From assembly GCA_903874585.1 (NCBI GenBank), contig CAIQSY010000087.1:1-7207 (forward strand): a stretch of DNA of 7,207 bases, given 5' to 3'. Below, piece by piece: positions 1-6,905 of this stretch (the first letter of the stretch is position 1; each line of letters starts with the position of its first letter). The position numbers and the translations under genes were made by a program. Origin of the DNA: an uncultured Chlorobiaceae bacterium (GTDB taxonomy: Bacteria > Bacteroidota > Chlorobiia > Chlorobiales > Chlorobiaceae). The notes under the pieces were generated by a model. That model searched no databases. It had not been told where the DNA came from and saw only the letters and a program-made list of their open reading frames with translations.

Positions 1-1
1 A

Positions 2-406
2 GCCGACAAACCAGCCCTTGCCCCGATGCGCATCTGGCACGCTTACGAACAGCTCGAAAAGGTCAACGGCACCAGCCCGAAAAACGAGCTCATCGCCCTC
101 GTCTCGCTCATCCGCCGCGTCACCGGCATTGACCCCGTCCTGACCATGTACGACAAAACTGTTGATGCCAATTTCAAGGATTGGGTGTTCAGGCAGCACT
201 CCGGCGCCGGTGAAAAGTTTACCGAAGAGCAGATGCAGTGGCTGCGCATGATCAAAGAGCACATTGCCTCCAGCATCCATATTGAGCCTGATGACCTCGA
301 CCTCACCCCCTTCGACGCGCATGGCGGCAGAGGCAAAATGTGGCAGCTTTTCGGGGAGAGGAAGGGGGCGATTATTGATGAACTTAACGAGGTACTAACG
401 GGATGA
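2..406 (+). CDS. hsdR: Type I restriction enzyme subunit R, C-terminal fragment (5' cut by window edge)
   Basis: HsdR is the ATP-dependent translocase and endonuclease subunit of type I restriction enzymes. Only its last ~134 residues are visible. The frame is open from base 2, so the first Met in this frame, at base 26, is internal and not a start. The visible part resembles the C-terminal domain of EcoEI/EcoAI-type (type IB) HsdR, which contacts the methyltransferase core. It has a LVSLIRRVTG-like helix, then a segment reading EEQMQWLRMIKEHI, an acidic DDLDLTPF stretch, a GG turn, and an ending LFGER...IIDELNEVL. The nuclease and DEAD-box motor motifs lie outside the window, so their integrity cannot be judged. 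The stop overlaps the next start as ATGA, indicating translational coupling to tcmP. The family call is from remembered motifs; the HsdM downstream is of the same subtype, which supports it. Confidence 0.88.
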   Translation, partial: ADKPALAPMRIWHAYEQLEKVNGTSPKNELIALVSLIRRVTGIDPVLTMYDKTVDANFKDWVFRQHSGAGEKFTEEQMQWLRMIKEHIASSIHIEPDDLDLTPFDAHGGRGKMWQLFGERKGAIIDELNEVLTG

Positions 407-1290
407 GTGATCAAAACATTTTACATTTACAGGAACAATCTGAACATTGGGGCGGCCCTTGGACGGAGAAAAAGCTTAATGCCTTCAGCAAGTATGTTGA
501 TGCGTACCTGACCATTTTACAGGCTCACCCTTATTGGCAAACCATTTACTTTGATGGATTTGCTGGTAGCGGATCAAGAAAAGATCCAAAAACATCTTTA
601 TACAATCAACTTCAGATAACCCTTGAAGAGGAGGAAGGTTACAAAGGCGCGGCTGAAAGGGTTGTCCGACTTGAAAAAAGCTTTGATTACTATTATTTCG
701 TTGACAATCAAGACAGCATTGAAAAGTTGCGGGCCAAATTAACGTCATTACCTGAAGCCGAAGGAAAGAAACTCTTGTTCATGGATGGCGATTGTAATTT
801 GGAGCTAAAAAAATTAGCCACTACCATGAGAACCAATAAATATGCAGCATTGGTCTTGCTTGATCCTTTCGGCATGCAGATTAACTGGAATGCTATTGCT
901 GGCCTGAAAGATACCCGCTCGGATATCTGGATTCTCCTCCCAACCGGAGTTATTGTGAATCGGTTACTTGACAAAGCGGGCGAGCTTAAGAGCATCGAAC
1001 TGCTTGAATCGTTCTTCGGCTTATCTGAAGAAATAATCCGGAATGAGTTTTATAAAAAAGAACAACAGTTAACTTTGTTCGGAGAAAACGAGATTATAAA
1101 AAAAATCAGCAATCCGATTCACCATATTGCCAGCCTCTATATCCGACAGTTAAAAACTATATGGCCTCACGTCACTGATGAACCACTGATTCTGCATAAC
1201 AGCCGGAATACTCCGATTTATCATTTTATTTTTGCCTCAAATAAGCCCGTTGCTGGAAAAATCGCAAAGGACATCATTAAAAGAATGTAA
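403..1290 (+). CDS. tcmP: Three-Cys-motif partner protein TcmP
   Basis: This 295-residue protein is recognised as TcmP, a family defined by being encoded beside a three-Cys-motif Gp37-like protein, as it is here. Visible family features are a W-x-K-x(7)-Y helix near residues 20-31, YFDGFAGSGSR at 49-59, YYYFVDN at 96-102, LLDPFGMQINW at 152-162, and a C-terminal NSRNTPIYHFIFAS segment from about 266. DGFAGSG followed by an acidic strand and DPFG recalls motifs I, II and IV of Rossmann-fold SAM-dependent methyltransferases. A methyltransferase-like activity is an inference; no substrate is established that I know of. The start overlaps the hsdR stop (ATGA), with GAGGT at 389-393 as a possible ribosome site. 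The gene is visibly richer in A/T than hsdR and hsdM, which suggests separate acquisition. It has an in-frame run of eight A at 1098-1105. No signal peptide or membrane segment is seen. Confidence 0.85.
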   Translation: MSDQNILHLQEQSEHWGGPWTEKKLNAFSKYVDAYLTILQAHPYWQTIYFDGFAGSGSRKDPKTSLYNQLQITLEEEEGYKGAAERVVRLEKSFDYYYFVDNQDSIEKLRAKLTSLPEAEGKKLLFMDGDCNLELKKLATTMRTNKYAALVLLDPFGMQINWNAIAGLKDTRSDIWILLPTGVIVNRLLDKAGELKSIELLESFFGLSEEIIRNEFYKKEQQLTLFGENEIIKKISNPIHHIASLYIRQLKTIWPHVTDEPLILHNSRNTPIYHFIFASNKPVAGKIAKDIIKRM

Positions 1291-1292
1291 CA

Positions 1293-2024
1293 ATGGCACA
1301 ATCGCACATAGAATGGACGGAAATGACTTGGAACCCTGTTACGGGATGCGACAAGGTTTCTGACGGGTGCAGGTTCTGCTACGCTGCGGCATTCGCAAAG
1401 CGTCTGCAAGCAATGGGAGTTGAGAAGTATCGCAACGGTTTTGGGCTTACCCTGCATCCCGAAACGCTTCAGGAGCCATTCAGATGGAAAAAGCCGCGAG
1501 TGGTTTTTGTCAACTCAATGGGAGACCTGTTTCACAAGGATATTCCACTCGACTATATTCAGCAGGTGTTCAACGTCATGAAGCAAAATCCGCATCACGT
1601 GTTTCAGGTGCTGACCAAGCGGGCTGATGTTTTAAAATATTACGACAGTGAAGGATGGCTGGATTGGTCGCACAATATATGGACGGGTGTATCGGTGGAA
1701 AATCAGCACGCTATGCACCGAATTGACAGACTTCGCGAAACCGGTGCTCGGGTAAAATTTTTATCCTGTGAGCCTCTGCTTGGGTCATTGCCGGAGTTGA
1801 ACCTGCAAGGGATAGATTGGGTTATTGTGGGTGGTGAAAGTGGCAGAAATGCACGACCGATGAAGCCTGAATGGGTGCAGGAGATTCGTGAACAATGCCT
1901 TGCCGCCAATGTGCCGTTTTTCTTCAAGCAATGGGGCGGATTCAACAAAAAGAAAGCTGGGCGTACACTCGACGGGCTTCTATGGGATCAGAAACCGGTA
2001 ATGCCTGAACCGTTCGTCGGTTAA
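1293..2024 (+). CDS. Three-Cys-motif protein, phage Gp37/Gp68 family (DUF5131)
   Basis: This 243-residue protein belongs to the phage Gp37/Gp68 family (DUF5131), the usual partner of TcmP. Cysteines 19, 26 and 29 form CX6CX2C inside NPVTGC...GCRFCYA. The arrangement resembles, but is not, the CX3CX2C iron-sulfur motif of radical SAM enzymes. Other family blocks follow in order: VVFVNSMGDLFHKDIP (70-85), FQVLTKRADVL (104-114), IWTGVSVENQ (129-138), KFLSCEPLLG (155-164), WVIVGGESG with ARPM (176-190), FFKQWGG (210-216) and KKAGRTLDG (220-228). All blocks are present, so the gene looks intact and full length. The distant likeness to spore photoproduct lyase-type radical SAM proteins suggests a TIM-barrel, iron-sulfur enzyme acting on nucleic acid, but the reaction is unknown. 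The start lies two bases after the tcmP stop, so the two are surely co-expressed. No strong ribosome site precedes it. Confidence 0.88.
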   Translation: MAQSHIEWTEMTWNPVTGCDKVSDGCRFCYAAAFAKRLQAMGVEKYRNGFGLTLHPETLQEPFRWKKPRVVFVNSMGDLFHKDIPLDYIQQVFNVMKQNPHHVFQVLTKRADVLKYYDSEGWLDWSHNIWTGVSVENQHAMHRIDRLRETGARVKFLSCEPLLGSLPELNLQGIDWVIVGGESGRNARPMKPEWVQEIREQCLAANVPFFFKQWGGFNKKKAGRTLDGLLWDQKPVMPEPFVG

Positions 2025-2040
2025 CAAGAACTTTTTAAAA

Positions 2041-3498
2041 ATGAAATCGAACAGTTTATTTGTCCCGTTGGGAGAACTATTCAAAACAACAAGTGGGGGA
2101 ACGCCGAGCAGAAATAACAACTCATATTACAACGGTATTATTCCTTGGGTAAAGTCGGGAGAACTGAAAGAGAGTGTTATTTTTGATACAGAAGAACATA
2201 TTTCTGACGAAGCGTTAATCAAATCGAGTGCGAAATTATTTCCTAAAGGGACTTTACTGATAGCCTTATATGGTGCCACGATTGGAAGACTTGCCATTCT
2301 TGGCATAAATGCTACAACAAATCAAGCAATTTGCGGTATTTTCCCCAATACTTTAATTGATCATAAATACACATATTATTATCTGTTATACTCCAAGCCA
2401 AAACTTATTCAAAAAGGTATTGGAGGCGCTCAACCGAATATTAATCAGGATATACTTCGGAATCAACTTTTCCCTCTCATTTCGGTACCCGAACAGCGAG
2501 CCATTGTCGCAAAACTGGAGCAGCTTTTCAGCGAACTTGATAACGGGATTACCTGCCTGAAAAAGGCGCAGGAGCAACTCAAGATCTATCGTCAAGCTGT
2601 TCTGAAACAAGCCTTTGAAGGTGAACTCACCAAAGCATGGCGTGAGCAGCAAACCAACCTCCCGTCAGCGCAGGAGCTGCTTGCAAATATCAAACGCGAG
2701 CGAGAGCAAGCTGCGAAACTTCAGGGCAAAAAACTCAAGCCGGTTATTCCACTTACAAAAGCTGAACTTGATGACTTGCCTGCATTGCCGAATGAGTGGC
2801 GATGGATGAAATATGATGAAATTGGTTATTGGACGGGTGGAGGTACCCCATCAAAAGGCAATATTACGTATTGGCAGGATGGAAATGTTCTTTGGGTCTC
2901 CCCAAAAGACATGAAAGTAAGAACCATTTTCAACACGATTGATAAAATTACTCCTTTATCAATTTTACAGTCTTCAGCAAAATTGATACAAGCGAACTCC
3001 ATACTTTTTGTTGTAAGAAGTGGAATAATTCGGCGAACTTTACCAATTTCAATAGCAGGCAAGGAATTGACAGTAAATCAGGATTTACAATCCCTGACTC
3101 TTTACAGTGGAAATTTTAATTTTATCTACTGGTATTCGATATCCAATGAACAACTCATTAGATCAATCTGTGCTAAAGATGGGACAACTGTTGATAGTTT
3201 AGAAGTTACAAAGCTTAAGAATTTTCCGGTAAGTTTTTGCTCCCCACAAGAACAATCCCAAATCGTGCAGGAAATCGAAACGCGCCTCTCGGTTTGCGAC
3301 AACATCGAATCCACAATCCGTGAATCACTTGAAAAAGCGGAAGCCCTGCGGCAAAGCATCCTGAAAAAAGCTTTTGAGGGCAAATTGCTCAGAGAGGAGG
3401 AGCTTCAAATAACCCGCAACGCCCCGGACTGGGAGCCTGCTGAAAAGCTGCTTGAGCGCATCAGGGCTGAAAAACAAACTGCAAGGAACAAGCATTAA
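2041..3498 (+). CDS. hsdS: Type I restriction-modification specificity subunit S
   Basis: HsdS reads the bipartite DNA target of a type I system and holds two HsdM and two HsdR subunits. At 485 residues it has the full two-domain layout: target recognition domain 1 at about 1-147, a helical conserved spacer at 148-200 (VPEQRAIVAKLEQLF, then LKQAFEGEL), a charged linker to about 240, target recognition domain 2 at about 250-400, and a second helical repeat at 400-450 (SPQEQSQIVQEIE, then LKKAFEGKL). Both recognition domains carry a GGTPS motif near their start and an SSAKL motif further in, as is common in the family. The recognition domains are A/T-rich while the helical repeats are closer to hsdM in composition, fitting domain exchange. 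The target sequence cannot be predicted by eye. It lies 16 bases after the three-Cys gene with no obvious ribosome site. Confidence 0.95.
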   Translation: MKSNSLFVPLGELFKTTSGGTPSRNNNSYYNGIIPWVKSGELKESVIFDTEEHISDEALIKSSAKLFPKGTLLIALYGATIGRLAILGINATTNQAICGIFPNTLIDHKYTYYYLLYSKPKLIQKGIGGAQPNINQDILRNQLFPLISVPEQRAIVAKLEQLFSELDNGITCLKKAQEQLKIYRQAVLKQAFEGELTKAWREQQTNLPSAQELLANIKREREQAAKLQGKKLKPVIPLTKAELDDLPALPNEWRWMKYDEIGYWTGGGTPSKGNITYWQDGNVLWVSPKDMKVRTIFNTIDKITPLSILQSSAKLIQANSILFVVRSGIIRRTLPISIAGKELTVNQDLQSLTLYSGNFNFIYWYSISNEQLIRSICAKDGTTVDSLEVTKLKNFPVSFCSPQEQSQIVQEIETRLSVCDNIESTIRESLEKAEALRQSILKKAFEGKLLREEELQITRNAPDWEPAEKLLERIRAEKQTARNKH

Positions 3499-3509
3499 CC
3501 GTTGCACTT

Positions 3510-4994
3510 ATGACCAACACCCCGTCCGCCATTATCTCGAAAGTCTGGTCGTTCTGTCACGTACTGCGCGACAGCGGCGTGAGCTATGGCGATTATCTCG
3601 AACAGTTGACCTTTCTCATCTTTCTGAAAATGGCCGACGAGTACAGCAAGCCGCCTTATAGCCGCACCATCGACATCCCGCAGGAGTACACCTGGCCGAA
3701 GCTCAAGGAGAAGCGGGGCGCCGAGCTTGAAGTGCTCTACGCCAGCTTGCTCCGCGATCTTGGCAAAAAGCAGGGGATGCTCGGGCAGATATTCCTGAAA
3801 GCGCAGAACAAAATTGCCGATCCGGCCATGCTCTACAAGGTGGTTGACATGATCGACAAGGAGAGCTGGGTGATGATGGGCGCTGATGTCAAGGGCGAAA
3901 TTTACGAAGGGCTGCTTGAAAAGAACGCCGAAGATACCAAAAGCGGAGCCGGTCAGTACTTCACTCCCCGCGCCCTGATAGAGGTGATGGTGGAGTGCAT
4001 CCGCCCGGAGCCCATGAAAACCATTGTTGACCCGGCATGTGGCACCGGTGGATTTTTCCTGAAAGCGTACGATTTTATCACCAAACGCTACAGCCTTGAC
4101 CGGAGCGACAAGGAGTTTCTGAAGCATCGCACCTTCGGCGGCAATGAAATTGTCCCCGGCACGCGCCGGCTCTGCCTGATGAACATGTTTCTGCACAACA
4201 TCGGCGAACTCGACGGCATTGCCGCAGTCTCATCCGCTGATGCGCTGCTTGCGGATGGTGGCGTCCGGTACGATTACGTGCTCACCAATCCCCCTTTCGG
4301 CAAAAAGAGCAGCATGACCTTCACCAACGATGACGAGGAGCAGGAGAAAGAGAGCCTTGTCTATAACCGGCAGGATTTCTGGGCCATAACCTCCAACAAA
4401 CAGCTCAACTTTTTGCAGCACATCCACACCATCCTGAAGGTTCACGGTCAGGCTGCCGTGGTGCTTCCCGACAACGTGCTCTTTGAAGGTGGCGCCGGTG
4501 AGCTTGTCCGAAAAAAGCTGCTCGAAACCACCGAGCTGCACACCATTCTCAGGCTGCCAACCGGCATCTTTTACGCACAGGGCGTGAAAGCCAACGTCCT
4601 CTTTTTCGACGTTATGCCCGCCCACAAAGATCCCTGGACTCGCGAAGTCTGGTTCTACGACTACCGCACCAACGTGCACCACACCCTGAAAAAGAGCCCG
4701 CTCAAGGCATCTGACCTGCAGGAGTTTGTCGATTGCTACAATCCAGAAAACCGCCACAAACGCAAGGAAAGTTTCACGCCTGAAACCCCCGAAGGCCGCT
4801 GGCGGAAGTACACCTACGAAGAGATTGCCGTCCGCGACAAAACCAATCTCGACATCTTCTGGCTTAAGGATAAAAGTCTTGCTGACCTTGATAATCTTCC
4901 TGATCCGGATTTACTCGCCGGGGAGATCATCGAAAACCTCGAAGCCGGGCTGGCAAGCTTTCAGGAGATTCTCGGGGTGCTGGGCAGGAGGTGA
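3510..4994 (+). CDS. hsdM: Type I restriction-modification DNA methyltransferase subunit M
   Basis: HsdM transfers a methyl group from SAM to the N6 of adenine in the target chosen by HsdS, protecting host DNA, and is also needed for restriction. The 494-residue protein has an N-terminal helical HsdM domain (about 5-130), the GQYFTPR entry motif at 148-154, the SAM-binding motif DPACGTGGF at 174-182 and the catalytic NPPFG at 260-264, the order expected of gamma-class N6-adenine methyltransferases. All key residues are present and the length is usual for type IB (EcoAI-like) HsdM. The start follows the hsdS stop by 11 bases without a good Shine-Dalgarno sequence, so coupling to hsdS is likely. 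Its placement after hsdS, last in the operon, is less common than M before S. It ends 19 bases from the convergent SDR gene with no visible terminator between. Confidence 0.96.
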   Translation: MTNTPSAIISKVWSFCHVLRDSGVSYGDYLEQLTFLIFLKMADEYSKPPYSRTIDIPQEYTWPKLKEKRGAELEVLYASLLRDLGKKQGMLGQIFLKAQNKIADPAMLYKVVDMIDKESWVMMGADVKGEIYEGLLEKNAEDTKSGAGQYFTPRALIEVMVECIRPEPMKTIVDPACGTGGFFLKAYDFITKRYSLDRSDKEFLKHRTFGGNEIVPGTRRLCLMNMFLHNIGELDGIAAVSSADALLADGGVRYDYVLTNPPFGKKSSMTFTNDDEEQEKESLVYNRQDFWAITSNKQLNFLQHIHTILKVHGQAAVVLPDNVLFEGGAGELVRKKLLETTELHTILRLPTGIFYAQGVKANVLFFDVMPAHKDPWTREVWFYDYRTNVHHTLKKSPLKASDLQEFVDCYNPENRHKRKESFTPETPEGRWRKYTYEEIAVRDKTNLDIFWLKDKSLADLDNLPDPDLLAGEIIENLEAGLASFQEILGVLGRR

Positions 4995-5013
4995 ACGAGC
5001 CTCATACGTATCG

Positions 5014-5757
5014 TCACAGCATCAGCATCCCTCCCGAGACAGGGATATAGCAGCCCGTCACGAATCGGTTGTGGTCGGAAGCCATTGCAACCACGGCGCC
5101 AGCGACATCTTCCGGGAGGGCAACCCGCTTCAGGGGGGTCATATCCGCCATCATCGCCTTCTGTTCCTCGGGCAACCAGGCGGTAGCGTCGGTTAACGTA
5201 AGACCGGGGGCAACCACGTTGACGCGTATGCCGAAGGGGCCAACCTCTTCTGCAAGAGAGCGGACAAAGGCGTCAAGACCCGATTTCGCCGTAGAGTGTG
5301 CAATGAACCCTGGCGATGAGTGACGCGAAAGAGTGCTCGAAATGGCAATGATGCATCCCGACTTCCTTTCGATCATGCCTGGCAGCACAGCCTGGCAACT
5401 GAAAAATATCGACTTGAGTTCGCCACAAAGCTTTGCATCAAATTCATTCCAGGAAAATTGTGTGAACGGTTTTACAGGAAAACCAATCGCAGCGTTGCTT
5501 ACCAGAAGGTCTATTGGACCGAGGCTTTTTTCCACCTCTCCGATCATCAACCGCATCTGCTCTTCGTTACGAACATCCGCCCTGATGGCAAGTGCCTTGC
5601 CCCCTGCTTTCATGATTTCCTCGACAACAGCCTGCGCCGCGCTTTCGCTCTGAAAATAGTTTACCGCAACAGCAGCGCCTTCAGCGGCGAGAAGTTTGGC
5701 AGTAGCCCGACCTATACCGCGGCTTGCGCCCGTGACCAATGCAACTTTGCCGTTCAT
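5014..5757 (-). CDS. SDR-family (FabG-like) oxidoreductase with altered catalytic residues
   Basis: This 247-residue protein is a classical short-chain dehydrogenase/reductase by fold. It has the cofactor motif TGASRGIG at 9-16, an acidic strand end at D61-V62, SNAA at 87-90 in place of NNAG, and VVAPGL at 181-186. The usual catalytic set Asn-Ser-Tyr-Lys reads Glu113-Ser141-His154-Lys158 when lined up by the standard spacing of E. coli FabG (N110, S138, Y151, K155). The Tyr is a CAC codon and the Asn a GAA codon. The enzyme may therefore work differently, belong to a divergent subfamily, or have lost reductase activity. The sequence around 152-158 otherwise looks normal, so this is not decay. 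The start is backed by GGAGG at 5768-5772, ten bases upstream. The gene is monocistronic here and faces hsdM. The substrate is unknown. Confidence 0.9.
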   Translation of the reverse strand: MNGKVALVTGASRGIGRATAKLLAAEGAAVAVNYFQSESAAQAVVEEIMKAGGKALAIRADVRNEEQMRLMIGEVEKSLGPIDLLVSNAAIGFPVKPFTQFSWNEFDAKLCGELKSIFFSCQAVLPGMIERKSGCIIAISSTLSRHSSPGFIAHSTAKSGLDAFVRSLAEEVGPFGIRVNVVAPGLTLTDATAWLPEEQKAMMADMTPLKRVALPEDVAGAVVAMASDHNRFVTGCYIPVSGGMLML

Positions 5758-5767
5758 ATTCTGTTAT

Positions 5768-5772
5768 CCTCC
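5768..5772 (-). promoter_or_regulatory. Ribosome binding site of the SDR gene
   Basis: GGAGG on the minus strand, ten bases before the ATG at 5757. It is the strongest Shine-Dalgarno sequence in the window and fixes the SDR start. Confidence 0.7.
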
Positions 5773-5855
5773 ATTTGTTTAAAAACATCGTTGAATCATG
5801 GCATATCTATCAAACATAACAAAGAGTGGCAGATATACCCAAAAGTAGTGAATGA

Positions 5856-5892
5856 AAATCCGCCGTCTCCGCTTTGTTGAGCTTGATGAAAA
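5856..5892. repeat. Direct repeat copy 1: relic of an MFS gene 3' end, or att-like site
   Basis: This 37-base stretch matches 6987-7023 at 34 positions, with the last 20 bases (5873-5892) identical. Copy 2 lies inside the coding end of the MFS exporter gene. Read on the minus strand, copy 1 gives FIKLNKAETADF, against FIKLNKSEKADL in the exporter, then runs on to a TGA at 5810-5812. Outside the 37 bases DNA similarity drops off. A faint protein-level likeness further upstream on the minus strand (FFLKF against FALEF) may be chance. It is either the old 3' end of the exporter gene left behind when the dinD segment inserted, or a fragment of a second exporter gene. Confidence 0.75.
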
Positions 5893-5960
5893 GAATTTTC
5901 TTGATCCATGATTCTGCAAATTTCAGGAAAAATGCAATGGCGATTTATTCAGTTGCTTTT

Positions 5961-6803
5961 TCATTCCTTCGTATTCTTTTTTACGCCTTTCAACATTTTC
6001 CTTTCGTCGCCCTCTAATTTTCGTTGAAGCTTTTTTACATCCTCAGCAGGAGGCAAGTTTTCAGGCACAATCCCTCTTTTGGTAAGCATATCTCTTACCG
6101 CTCCATTATTATCAACATGCTCTTGTTCAATAGTGCTTTGCCCTTGCAAATCTTTGCTTTGCACATTCAGCCCTGTCATTTCAGACGCTAAATCTTTAGC
6201 TTTAATGCTAATGGTCGGTAAAAAATCAGCAACAGGGCGGCTTTCTGGTACACCCATTTTTCGTTTCAGCATGTGGGTGTTTAAACGGAACAATGCTTGA
6301 TCGCCTTTGCTTCTGATAAGAGCAAAGCCTTGACTATCAACGCCTCGTTCATATAAAATCCCTGAAAGCTGTTTTTCGGTTTGGCTGAGTTTTTCCCTTG
6401 CTTTAACCCGTTCATATTCCAACAACCGTTGTTCGACTAACTCTGCTCGACGTGTTTGAATGGCAAAATAGTTTTGAGCAAATGCAATTTCCTGCTTGCG
6501 GCTATCGCCATTTTGAGCGATTAAATAACAAGCATAACGAGTTAAAAGAACGTCGGTTATCTCTTTTTCAGCACCAGAGCCTATTGAGACCATCTTCCTG
6601 ATGTCAGGAAAATGGTATTTAATTTCTTCTCCAGCATGTTTACAGGCATCTTTAGCTTTCTGGATAATTTTCTCAAAGTTCTCCCACTTGCTATAGCCTA
6701 ATAAATGCTGTAATTCACGTGCGCTCCAGCATTCTACGCCATCCAACTTGCCTGCGGCTAATTCAAACCGTACAAATAACTCTTGTATCTCTTCTGATTT
6801 CAT
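5961..6803 (-). CDS. dinD: DNA-damage-inducible protein D (DinD-like)
   Basis: The protein resembles E. coli DinD along its length. It has an N-terminal FWSAR-like block (CWSARELQHLLGYS), then the hallmark MVSIGSGA, RYACYLIAQNGD and YFAIQTRR blocks, and a charged helical C-terminal half ending near ENLPPAED. E. coli DinD is an SOS-regulated protein reported to inhibit RecA strand exchange; whether that holds here is inference. The N-terminal part is related to the BRO-N/antirepressor type of domain found on phages and mobile elements. The frame opens at a GTG at 6821, but I prefer the ATG at 6801-6803 because GAGGA at 6815-6819 sits 11 bases before it while the GTG has no ribosome site; this gives 280 residues. 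The gene is A/T-rich unlike the SDR and exporter beside it and is bracketed by a direct repeat, both signs of transfer. Confidence 0.9.
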   Translation of the reverse strand: MKSEEIQELFVRFELAAGKLDGVECWSARELQHLLGYSKWENFEKIIQKAKDACKHAGEEIKYHFPDIRKMVSIGSGAEKEITDVLLTRYACYLIAQNGDSRKQEIAFAQNYFAIQTRRAELVEQRLLEYERVKAREKLSQTEKQLSGILYERGVDSQGFALIRSKGDQALFRLNTHMLKRKMGVPESRPVADFLPTISIKAKDLASEMTGLNVQSKDLQGQSTIEQEHVDNNGAVRDMLTKRGIVPENLPPAEDVKKLQRKLEGDERKMLKGVKKNTKE

Positions 6804-6814
6804 ACTAACAAACT

Positions 6815-6819
6815 TCCTC
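6815..6819 (-). promoter_or_regulatory. Ribosome binding site deciding the dinD start
   Basis: GAGGA on the minus strand lies 11 bases before the ATG at 6801-6803. It overlaps the alternative GTG at 6819-6821, which makes that GTG an unlikely start. Confidence 0.55.
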
Positions 6820-6826
6820 ACATTGA

Positions 6827-6840
6827 TTGTTTAGAAACAA
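6827..6840. promoter_or_regulatory. Inverted repeat upstream of dinD, candidate operator
   Basis: TTGTTT and AAACAA form a perfect six-base inverted repeat separated by AG, 23 bases upstream of the proposed dinD ATG. The place and symmetry fit a repressor site, and dinD in E. coli is under LexA control. The sequence is not the E. coli LexA box (CTGT-N8-ACAG), so the binding protein is unknown and the site is a guess from position. Confidence 0.35.
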
Positions 6841-6905
6841 GTTACACCCAAACAAGCACGTTTATGATTGTATTGCAGCATAACATGGAGAATGGCGATA
6901 GAGTA

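Noticed and set aside
26..406. Independent small gene starting at the first ATG
   Set aside because: The frame is open to the left edge and the sequence matches the C-terminal domain of HsdR, so this Met is internal.
3495..4196. Long minus-strand open frame (233 codons) opposite hsdM
   Set aside because: It lies entirely antisense to a well-supported hsdM with all catalytic motifs and shows no recognisable domain; open antisense frames are common in GC-rich genes.
4230..4757. Minus-strand open frame (175 codons) opposite hsdM
   Set aside because: Antisense shadow of the hsdM reading frame, with no ribosome site or family motif.
5320..5880. Plus-strand open frame (186 codons) opposite the SDR gene
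   Set aside because: Antisense to the SDR gene, which has a clear ribosome site and cofactor motif; the predicted protein resembles nothing known to me.
6804..6821. GTG at 6821 as the dinD start
   Set aside because: No ribosome site precedes it, and the Shine-Dalgarno sequence overlapping it points to the ATG at 6801-6803.
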